From Caballeronia sp. TF1N1 (GTDB taxonomy: Bacteria; Pseudomonadota; Gammaproteobacteria; Burkholderiales; Burkholderiaceae), in the NCBI RefSeq assembly GCF_022878925.1, contig NZ_CP084626.1, positions 2,232,001-2,296,000 on the forward strand: a stretch of DNA of 64,000 nucleotides, written 5' to 3'. The position numbers and the translations under genes were made by a program. The notes under the pieces are model-generated. The model did not search any database. It saw only the letters and a program-made list of their open reading frames with translations, and was not told the DNA's origin. Positions 44,870 to 52,570 of this stretch are shown piece by piece. Numbering within the stretch: position 1 is the first letter of the stretch; the number at the start of each line of letters is the position of its first letter.

Positions 44870-47800
44870 CTAAGCTAGCACGTTAAACGCGTTAGCGCGC
44901 AGCGCACGCGGAGCCTCATCGAAATCCAAGGAATCGAGAAGTTCCCCGATCTTCGCCGCGACGCTTTCAACCGAATACTCGGACATCGCAACCGCAAAGC
45001 CGGCGTCCGCCAACCGGTTCCACAGGGCTTCATCCTCGTGAAGTCGAATAATTGCATCGGCAATCTCGTCGGCGCTTTCGCCCTCGAGGACATGTTCGCC
45101 GTCAACCAGCCCCATTCCCTCACTCGCGACCTTACTCAGGACACACGGCAAGCCATGCAAGAGGCTCGAAACGACCTTGCCCTTGATGCCCGCGCCAAAA
45201 CGCAACGGCGCAACCGACAGGCGCGCACGATCGAGGACACCATCGAGGTTTTCGACGAAACCGACGATCTTCACATGCGATGCCGCGTCATCGAGCGCCT
45301 GAACTTCGGGCGTCACGTTGCTCCCGACGATATCGAGCTTCATGCCAGGCATACGCGCGATGACCTTCGGCCAGATTTCCTTAACAAGGAACGTCACCGC
45401 ATCGACGTTAGGCCGATGCGCAAAACCACCGACGAACACAACACCTGAGCGTTGAGCGAAAGTCTTCGTCGAACGAGTAGGAAGGCGCGGAATCGGAATA
45501 CGATGCACATTAGCCGAAGGCAATGTGCGCTTTACGATGTCATATTCGAGTCGGCTAACGACGATCGTTGCGTCCGACCGACTAATGGCACTGATCTCCT
45601 CTCGTCGCAACGAAAGTGCGAAATCGAGTGCTTCTGCGGAACGTTCATGGATAGCCGCACGTTCCTCGCGCAAATAGTGCAAATCCACAGTCCCGAAAAT
45701 CACCTTCGCATGCGGAGCACCCGTCTTGAGCGGTTCGATCACATGCCGCGCTACGATGACGCGTTGCACAAGCACGGCTTCCGCCTGCGCAGCCTCGGTC
45801 ATTACTAGACGGTTAAGCGATTCCAGTCCTCGCGCGTACTGCACGCGCACGCCCCAGCGCCGCAAAGCATCCGAATAACTTTCAACTGGATTCTCTTCGA
45901 ACGCTGCAATGAAGCTAACCTCAAAGCCGAACTCCTGAAAGATACGCATGTACCAAAACACATCGGCAGAGCCTGAATCGCGATCTGGCTTCGGAACGAA
46001 AGCATCGATCAGAACAATCTTGGGTCGTCTTGCTAGTGACAGTTGACCGCCGTGGGCACCAGCTGATGCGAAGGTGGTTTCGAAACGCTCACGCAGCGCC
46101 CAGCGTTGATAAGCGTCGGCCCACTTGTCAACAGATTCCGCAGGATTAGCCGGATTGGCCGACAACGTTTTAAGCGCGACAAAGCGTGCAAACGGATGAC
46201 AGTAAATGTGTTCGCTAAGCTCCGCGATGCGCAATGCTATGCTCGCGAGGCCTGCGGCGAACGGCATTTCAGCACCGAAATCGTGGGCGATCTGTTGCCA
46301 CACTGGCGTCCTGATCGCGATGAAACCTGATCCTGCGCAAGACACGCGCATGACGGCGTTAATTTGCGGCGCGTCGGTAGACAGCCCTACCCCATTCGGC
46401 GACAAGCGGGCGTCCGCCTCGATCGACGAACCCGCACTTTCCACTACGCCATGCTCGTCGATAATGAGCGCAGCGAACGCAGCGGCATCGCGAAAGCGAG
46501 CAAAACCTTGCACGATCGCTTCAAGCCAACCTGCTTCGGCAGCGAGGCGGTCGGACAACAAGACCACATAGTCCCCCTCCGGTGTACCGATGACGTCACG
46601 CAGAGCTGCAAGCGAAGTATCGGCTTCTGCACTTTGTCGACTTTCCACGCCAAAATGAGCAGCTTGCTCGAACACCTCAGCGCCGACGACAAGCACACGA
46701 ATCGAAATCTCGGAGCTGTGCTCGCGCAGCCCGGCGAGGCAGCGATGCAACGCCTCTTCGCTCTCTTGACGAACGACCACAATCGTTACACGGGGATTTG
46801 CCTGACGCGCAAACGGCCGCAACGAGGGCCATGTCCCGCTTTGCGTTGCATCTTGAATTGGTGCAACCGAGGCTAGCGTGTCAGTCGTCTCATTAGACCT
46901 TACGACCGGTGCGGGTGACGGCACAGTCGCATTTGGAGCCATCCGCGACGCTTGTTGTGCGGCATTGCGGCGCATTGCGTGCAGGCGCCGCATCGCAAAA
47001 CGAAGCGGCTTCGTGACGAACCACGACGTCGAATTGTATATTGCCGTGATCTGTGCCTTGAGCGCTTCGTTCTCATTGCGCAGGACGGCTTCGATTTGAA
47101 TGTATGCCCGGCTTTCTCGAAACCCGTGCTGCATGTCCTCGAGAACTACCCGGGACTGCCTGATTTGTTCGCCCATCATGCCAAGGGCGGCCATAATGTC
47201 ACGGTCACGTGCCAGCATGGCGTGGCTCTTCTGCTGCGTTGCGAGCTCTTCGTTCACACGAATGATTTCACGATTCAACCGGACGGTTTCTTTGGTCAGC
47301 TTTCCTATTTCAGAGTCGCGTTTGACGATCTCTTCATTCAGCCGCACCGTCTCGACTGTCAGATCCCCCAGCTTCGAATCGCGCTCGGCCCCCGCTTCAT
47401 TAAGCCGGACGATTTCGCCCGTAAGTGAGCCAAGTTTAACGTCGCGGTCAATCACGGCTTTCGTCAGTCGGACGGTTTCGGCGGTGAGTCGGCCGATCTC
47501 ATCCCCACGTGCAAGGGTTTCGGTTGTGAGGCGTGTGATTTCTACCGCCTGGGCACCGATCTGCTGGTTGCGTGCATCGTCGTAGCGGGCAAACGAGAGG
47601 CTGCCCTCCAAGACATTATCGTCAGGAGTCGGCAGCGGACCGTCGGAGGCCAACGCGATGAAGTACACGGGATCGACAATACCGCTCGTCGCGCGAAATT
47701 CGTTCGGTGACACTTCTGACCAGTAGGTCACGTCCTTCGCGCCGGAACGACCCTCCAAGAAAAGCAGCGAGCCGGCGGTCGGCTTCTGTTCGTAAAGGAC

Positions 47801-48358
47801 GAAGTTTTTAAAACCGCTCGTGAGCCATTCGACGAACTCGTTGCGGTCCAGCTCGCGCACGTGAAATTCGTTTGGCGGCGCCCCGGGAGGCGAGTAGACC
47901 GGTCGATTTGGCGTAGAGATAATCATCAGGCCGTTGGGGCGCAGAACGCGTCGCGCCTCGGCCATGAAAGCCTCATGTTCGGTGAAGTGCTCGAGTGTTT
48001 CGAACGAATTCAATATGTCTACCGACGCGTCCGGCAAGGGAATGGCCGTAGCACTGCCGTGCTCAAAGCGAAGATTCCTCTGTGCGTCGTAACGGCTGCG
48101 CGCATTCCGGACCGCCTGCTCATCGATATCTACTCCAACGACCTGCTTCGCCGATTGGGCCAGGACGGCCGAGCCATAGCCCTCGCCGGAAGCAATGTCG
48201 AGCACATCCTTGCCTTCGCACAGCGGCGCCGAGAACAGGTATCTGTGGAAATGCTCGTACTGTATAGGGCCACCTACCCCAGGAAGATAACGCTCGCCAG
48301 TGAACTCATGGCCGTTCCCTGCACTTTTGAATTTGAATGTGCGTGTCGTGCTTGTCAT
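44870..48358 (-). CDS. Large fusion: SAM methyltransferase, coiled-coil ruler-like repeats, GT2-like and GT4-like domains
   Basis: The protein has about 1162 residues. Residues about 15-200 form a class I SAM methyltransferase: motif I DVLDIASGEGYGS (51-63), an acidic VVGVDID after it, and NSFETLEHF. Residues 274-371 are a coiled coil built of four 21-residue repeats after a 14-residue partial one. A helical part and the segment YNSTSWFVTKPLR (441-453) follow. Residues from about 521 form a GT2-like domain with weak catalytic motifs (VVLLSDRLAAEAGWLE in place of a clear Asp-x-Asp). The last 350 or so residues are a GT4-like domain (FVGGFAHRPNVDAV, RFGAGIKGKVV). The start at 48358 has AGGA about 12 bases upstream; an ATG at 48388 is an alternative. 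It follows the second wzt by 89 bases. Chain capping plus sugar addition in one protein is the main inference. Confidence 0.88.
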   Translation of the reverse strand: MTSTTRTFKFKSAGNGHEFTGERYLPGVGGPIQYEHFHRYLFSAPLCEGKDVLDIASGEGYGSAVLAQSAKQVVGVDIDEQAVRNARSRYDAQRNLRFEHGSATAIPLPDASVDILNSFETLEHFTEHEAFMAEARRVLRPNGLMIISTPNRPVYSPPGAPPNEFHVRELDRNEFVEWLTSGFKNFVLYEQKPTAGSLLFLEGRSGAKDVTYWSEVSPNEFRATSGIVDPVYFIALASDGPLPTPDDNVLEGSLSFARYDDARNQQIGAQAVEITRLTTETLARGDEIGRLTAETVRLTKAVIDRDVKLGSLTGEIVRLNEAGAERDSKLGDLTVETVRLNEEIVKRDSEIGKLTKETVRLNREIIRVNEELATQQKSHAMLARDRDIMAALGMMGEQIRQSRVVLEDMQHGFRESRAYIQIEAVLRNENEALKAQITAIYNSTSWFVTKPLRFAMRRLHAMRRNAAQQASRMAPNATVPSPAPVVRSNETTDTLASVAPIQDATQSGTWPSLRPFARQANPRVTIVVVRQESEEALHRCLAGLREHSSEISIRVLVVGAEVFEQAAHFGVESRQSAEADTSLAALRDVIGTPEGDYVVLLSDRLAAEAGWLEAIVQGFARFRDAAAFAALIIDEHGVVESAGSSIEADARLSPNGVGLSTDAPQINAVMRVSCAGSGFIAIRTPVWQQIAHDFGAEMPFAAGLASIALRIAELSEHIYCHPFARFVALKTLSANPANPAESVDKWADAYQRWALRERFETTFASAGAHGGQLSLARRPKIVLIDAFVPKPDRDSGSADVFWYMRIFQEFGFEVSFIAAFEENPVESYSDALRRWGVRVQYARGLESLNRLVMTEAAQAEAVLVQRVIVARHVIEPLKTGAPHAKVIFGTVDLHYLREERAAIHERSAEALDFALSLRREEISAISRSDATIVVSRLEYDIVKRTLPSANVHRIPIPRLPTRSTKTFAQRSGVVFVGGFAHRPNVDAVTFLVKEIWPKVIARMPGMKLDIVGSNVTPEVQALDDAASHVKIVGFVENLDGVLDRARLSVAPLRFGAGIKGKVVSSLLHGLPCVLSKVASEGMGLVDGEHVLEGESADEIADAIIRLHEDEALWNRLADAGFAVAMSEYSVESVAAKIGELLDSLDFDEAPRALRANAFNVLA
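47246..47497 (-). repeat. Four degenerate 63-base tandem repeats encoding a coiled coil
   Basis: Each unit encodes 21 residues, which is three heptads: units start IGRLTAETVRL, LGSLTGEIVRL, LGDLTVETVRL and IGKLTKETVRL (residues 288, 309, 330 and 351 of the fusion). A 14-residue partial unit (ITRLTTETLARGDE) precedes them. Leu and Ile recur at a and d positions. Confidence 0.9.
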
Positions 48359-48447
48359 ATGTGATGATCTTCCTACTCGGCCAACCATGAAAAAAGTCTG
48401 GACCCGGCAACAACGGTCAATGCATGTGCGAGAAAGATCGCGCGCCG

Positions 48448-49839
48448 TCAAACACCGGCGACTTCGATCTTCGACATCACCACGCCGACAAGCTCATGCT
48501 TGACACGCGAGGCATGTACCTTGATCGGCACAGCGTCGTGAATCCAATGCAACTGAACATGGTTGTATTGTGTGCCCTCTGCGATCGCGACGTTAATCGT
48601 ATAGTCGCCGACGGGCAGCACCGGCATGAAAAAGGAAAACTCCGCGCGCAACAAGTCGTTCTCATCAACGGCGACAGGCCGTTCGGCGAACGTCTTGAAC
48701 GTGTTCGCGCCAAAAAGATCCTGCCCACGGTCGTTTTTCAGGTAGAAACCTACGATGGGCGACGTCAACGCTTCTCCACATATCGTGGAAACTTGCAACG
48801 TGACGGCCTCTCCGCCCACTATCCAGTCGAGTCTGCGGCGCGCGGAATCCAGAAAAACGACGTCGACAATTCTCGCGTCCCCCGAGCCGAATGATTGCGA
48901 ATGCGGGTCGAACGGCAGGACTTGCATGTCATTGCGCAACGACGAACCGTTGATGAGTTCTCGTCGCATATCGTACTGAGACCCGCGCCGCGGGCCCAAT
49001 GCGAATGTCTGCTCGCCACCGGCTTGTGACCCGCTGCTGTTGCCGTAGTAGGCATCGAGATAAGCAGAACACACTTCGTCGGGATCGCCAACAGCCACAA
49101 CTTTTCCGTGATCTAGCCAGACCGCTTTCGAGCAAAGCTTGCGGATCGAAGATGTGTCGTGACTTACGAACAGAATGGTGCCCTGCTTCCTGAATTCATG
49201 GAGGAAGCGAAAACACTTCTGATTGAAGAACGCGTCGCCAACCGCAAGTGCTTCGTCGATAACCAGGATGTCTGCATCGACGTGGGCGATCACAGCGAAC
49301 GCCAAACGTACAAACATGCCACTCGAGTACGTCTTGACCGGCTGATCAATGAACTCGCCTATCTCCGCAAATTCGACGATACGCTCATAGCGCTCGTCAA
49401 TCTGTTGACGCGATAGACCATATAACTGCGCGTTCAGATAAACGTTCTCGCGGCCCGTGAATTCAACGTCGAAACCGGAGCCAAGTTCGAGCAGCGCCGC
49501 GACCTTGCCCTCGACGCTAATCGAGCCCGTCGTTGGAGCGAGCGTGCCGCAAACGATCTGCAGCAACGTGCTCTTGCCCGAGCCGTTGCGCCCGATAATT
49601 CCAACCGTCTCGCCTCTCGCAACAGAAAAACTCACATCATTCAACGCGGTGAACGTCTGCCCAAGCATCGAATCATTCATCAGGTGCATGCCTGCCACGC
49701 GCCTAGAGGAAAGTCGCGCCGCAACACTCAGCACGCTGCGCTTGAGTCGATCCGATGGTCGTGCGTAAATCGCGAAAGCCTTGCTGATGCCTGCGGCATC
49801 AATCGCTTTGCGCTGATACTCTGACGATTGCTCTCCCAA
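48448..49839 (-). CDS. wzt: Wzt-type O-antigen ABC transporter ATPase with C-terminal carbohydrate-binding-type domain (second copy)
   Basis: The 463-residue protein has Walker A GRNGSGKST (83-91), signature YSSGM (171-175), Walker B ILVIDE (191-196) and an H-loop His near 227. After a linker (about 255-320) comes a C-terminal domain of about 140 residues ending VGVVMSKIEVAGV, as in Wzt proteins that bind the capped O-antigen. No ATG precedes the ATPase domain; the only start in frame after a stop is the TTG at 49839. No second wzm is found, so it must use the permease at 50.3 kb or another one. It heads the operon that includes the methyltransferase fusion. Confidence 0.93.
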   Translation of the reverse strand: MGEQSSEYQRKAIDAAGISKAFAIYARPSDRLKRSVLSVAARLSSRRVAGMHLMNDSMLGQTFTALNDVSFSVARGETVGIIGRNGSGKSTLLQIVCGTLAPTTGSISVEGKVAALLELGSGFDVEFTGRENVYLNAQLYGLSRQQIDERYERIVEFAEIGEFIDQPVKTYSSGMFVRLAFAVIAHVDADILVIDEALAVGDAFFNQKCFRFLHEFRKQGTILFVSHDTSSIRKLCSKAVWLDHGKVVAVGDPDEVCSAYLDAYYGNSSGSQAGGEQTFALGPRRGSQYDMRRELINGSSLRNDMQVLPFDPHSQSFGSGDARIVDVVFLDSARRRLDWIVGGEAVTLQVSTICGEALTSPIVGFYLKNDRGQDLFGANTFKTFAERPVAVDENDLLRAEFSFFMPVLPVGDYTINVAIAEGTQYNHVQLHWIHDAVPIKVHASRVKHELVGVVMSKIEVAGV

Positions 49840-50259
49840 CCTGCCCCCAAGCTACATCAAGCCGGCATACGGACCCTATGGTGATCCGGATGAGCAGCAT
49901 TATCCATAAAGTCGCGATTTTACAGCATTCTTTGTTCTGGCCACGCACACTACCTCAACCAGTTCGATGACAGTTGGGCCCGATTCTCAATGCCGACCTA
50001 AGACTGGAAGACAGACTACGGCAACGTAGGAGCGTCAATTTTCAGGGACTTGCATGTTTTACACTTGGACACATTGATCAGGGAGCGCTCTGCTTGGAGC
50101 GATATCGCATATGCGATAATTCACGGCGACGGCTCGGCTTTTTGCGTAAGTGGCCCGCTACGCTAGAACGTCAAACGCCGTGGCGCTGCGCAGGCTTTGC
50201 GCCCGTATCCTGCTTACTTTGGCGTTTGCCACCTCCCCGTTAAACGACTACCTTTGTCT
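49840..50259. promoter_or_regulatory. Divergent promoter region between second wzt and wzm
   Basis: This holds 420 bases between divergent transporter genes and should carry promoters of both O-antigen core operons. It is AT-richer than the genes and contains a clustered palindrome, listed separately. A GATAAT at 50115-50120 is a possible -10 box for wzm, with only a weak -35 upstream. No coding sequence is seen. Confidence 0.5.
50099..50118. promoter_or_regulatory. Overlapping perfect palindromes upstream of wzm
   Basis: TATCGCATATGCGATA (50103-50118) is a perfect 16-base palindrome and overlaps a second one, GCGATATCGC (50099-50108). Together they give three half-sites of the type GCGATA. 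They overlap a possible -10 box, about 140 bases before the wzm start, so a repressor or shared operator for the two divergent operons is plausible. Confidence 0.55.
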
Positions 50260-51087
50260 ATGCACAGCTTCAGCGTTTCGCCGCGATACCTCGCTGCGTC
50301 CTTAGTCAAGAATTGGCGACTTATGTTCGACCTTGGCCGCCGCGACGCCGTAGGGCGCTATAAGGGGTCGGCGCTTGGAATACTCTGGTCGTTGCTCACG
50401 CCATTGCTGATGCTCTGTATCTATACCTTTGTCTTCAGCGAAGTGTTCAAGTCACGCTGGGGTGGGAGCGGGGCCCAAACTGCAAGCAAGAGCGAGTTTG
50501 CAGTCGTTCTGTTTGCCGGCATGATCATGTTCAATCTTTTTTCTGAGTGCGTGACCCGCGCACCGTCGCTAATTCTTTCAAACTCAAATTTCGTCAAGAA
50601 GATCATCTTCCCGCTCGAGATTCTTCCGTGCGTTACCCTCCTGTCCGCCATGTTTCATATGTGCGTGAGCGTGTTCATTCTTTTGATTGCCGAATGGATT
50701 ATCATCGGGTCAGTGCCTGCGACAGCATTCATGCTACCAATTGTCCTTTTGCCGCTTTGCGTACTCATCCTCGGCCTTAGCTGGGCGCTTGCGGCAACCG
50801 GCGTTTATTTGCGTGACATTGGGCAGACCATCGGCATTCTGGTCACCGCACTTATGTTTCTGTCGCCGGTATTTTTTCCAGTGTCATCGCTTCCAGAGCA
50901 GTTCCGCTCGCTCGTTTATATGAATCCGATGACCTACCCTATCGAACAAAGCCGCGACGTCCTCGTCTGGGGTGTGTCGATAGACTGGGCGCGCTGGGGC
51001 GCTTACTCCTGCATCGCGGTAGTCATCGCCTGGCTCGGATTTGCGTGGTTTCAAAAGACACGCAAAGGATTCGCGGATGTCATCTGA
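50260..51087 (+). CDS. wzm: Wzm-type O-antigen ABC transporter permease
   Basis: The 275-residue protein has six membrane segments and the ABC-2 permease pattern: RDAVGRYKGSALGILWSLLTPL near the start and, near the end, MNPMTYPIEQSRDVL. With Wzt it moves the complete lipid-linked O-antigen across the inner membrane. I chose the ATG at 50260; a longer frame adds 21 residues with no support. The wzt gene overlaps its 3' end by 11 bases. It is the only Wzm in the window. Confidence 0.95.
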   Translation: MHSFSVSPRYLAASLVKNWRLMFDLGRRDAVGRYKGSALGILWSLLTPLLMLCIYTFVFSEVFKSRWGGSGAQTASKSEFAVVLFAGMIMFNLFSECVTRAPSLILSNSNFVKKIIFPLEILPCVTLLSAMFHMCVSVFILLIAEWIIIGSVPATAFMLPIVLLPLCVLILGLSWALAATGVYLRDIGQTIGILVTALMFLSPVFFPVSSLPEQFRSLVYMNPMTYPIEQSRDVLVWGVSIDWARWGAYSCIAVVIAWLGFAWFQKTRKGFADVI

Positions 51088-52504
51088 GGTTGTCATCCGC
51101 GGCGTAGGACTCAGCAAGGGATTCGCTTCTTATGAGCGGCCGACCGACCGACTAAAGCAAGGTCTCCTCGGAGTAGCGAGCAGGGCCATGCCATTGTCCG
51201 CTGCCCGTCGCGCACTGGCCACTCGTGCGCGTCAATGCGTTCGTACATTCTGGGCGCTCAAAGGCATTGAATTTGAAGTCGCGCGTGGGGAAACGGTAGG
51301 TATTATTGGCCGCAACGGGTCTGGAAAAAGCACTCTTTTACAGATCATATGCGGAACGCTCGCCCCGACAAGTGGCCAGATCGAGACCCATGGGCGCATA
51401 GCGGCTCTGCTCGAACTAGGGTCCGGATTTGACGTAGAGTACACTGGCCGAGAGAACATCTTCATAAACGGGCAGCTTCATGGTCTGAGCCATGAGCAGA
51501 TTGAATCGCGCCTTGCTGACATCATCGCCTTTGCCGACATCGGCGAATTTATCGATCAGCCTGTCAAGACCTACTCGAGTGGCATGTTCGTACGTCTTGC
51601 CTTTTCCGTGATCGCTCACGTTGATGCTGACATACTTGTCATTGACGAAGCACTGTCGGTAGGCGACGCCTTTTTTACGCAGAAATGCATGCGCTTTTTG
51701 CGGCGCTTTCAGCAAACGGGCACGGTGTTGTTCGTCAGTCACGATTCCTCCGCAGTACGTGGCCTTTGCGACCGAGTGATCTGGCTAGACCGCGGCGTCG
51801 TTCGCGAATCCGGCGATGCAAAACGTGTGTGCACGAATTATTTCGAGGCGTTCTACAGGCAAGCACGCCGTGAACGTCAAGGACAGTCAGTCGAAGACAA
51901 GAGCGAGGTCATGGATCGCAAGGCAAATCGACTTGCCAAATTGCGAAAAGAGAGCGAAACCTTCGATCAGCGCGAGCGTTTCCGTGGCACAGGCACTCTG
52001 GTCGCGCCGCATCTTGACGATGTGGCAATCGATACCCAGCATTTGCCTGTAGAGCGTCAACAGCGCGTCATCCGCTCGGTGGTCTTGGCAGGGGAAGACG
52101 GTAACGCATTGAGCTGGATAGCCGGCGGAGAGCGTGTGTCGTTGGAAATTAATTTTGATAATTTTGTTGGGAAGGAAATGCCCGTTGTCGGCTTCGTCTT
52201 TAAAGACCGGCTCGGTCAGCCGCTTTTTGGCGATAGCAATTTTTTCGCCAGCGATTCACTGAAGCTTCCTATCGGCGACAAGGGTATCGCACGCTTTATG
52301 TTCGAAATGCCCACGCTTTTGCCGGGCGAGTATGCAATCTCGGTGTATGCGGCGCGACGCATTGCCTCGGAGGCCGAGCTCATAGATTGCATCCATGACG
52401 TCCTAATCGTCAAATCGGAATCCACCGCTGTGGCAACAGGTATCGTCGGCATTCGCATGTCCCAGATAAACCTGTTCGTCGAAAGCGAACTCGAGAAGAC
52501 GTAG
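51077..52504 (+). CDS. wzt: Wzt-type O-antigen ABC transporter ATPase (first copy, paired with wzm)
   Basis: The 475-residue protein has Walker A GRNGSGKST (78-86), YSSGM (166-170), Walker B ILVIDE (186-191) and SHD near 220. A linker rich in charged residues (about 255-320) leads to a C-terminal carbohydrate-binding-type domain ending GIVGIRMSQINLFV. Its ATG lies inside the end of wzm, with AAAGGA upstream, so the two are translationally coupled. Its ATPase domain is very similar to that of the second copy while the C-terminal domains differ more. Confidence 0.95.
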   Translation: MSSEVVIRGVGLSKGFASYERPTDRLKQGLLGVASRAMPLSAARRALATRARQCVRTFWALKGIEFEVARGETVGIIGRNGSGKSTLLQIICGTLAPTSGQIETHGRIAALLELGSGFDVEYTGRENIFINGQLHGLSHEQIESRLADIIAFADIGEFIDQPVKTYSSGMFVRLAFSVIAHVDADILVIDEALSVGDAFFTQKCMRFLRRFQQTGTVLFVSHDSSAVRGLCDRVIWLDRGVVRESGDAKRVCTNYFEAFYRQARRERQGQSVEDKSEVMDRKANRLAKLRKESETFDQRERFRGTGTLVAPHLDDVAIDTQHLPVERQQRVIRSVVLAGEDGNALSWIAGGERVSLEINFDNFVGKEMPVVGFVFKDRLGQPLFGDSNFFASDSLKLPIGDKGIARFMFEMPTLLPGEYAISVYAARRIASEAELIDCIHDVLIVKSESTAVATGIVGIRMSQINLFVESELEKT

Positions 52505-52570
52505 TCGACACTTCATGGGGCGTTTATGCAGCGCTTCGCCATATCCCCACTGTTCTTCCGTGTTGAATAA

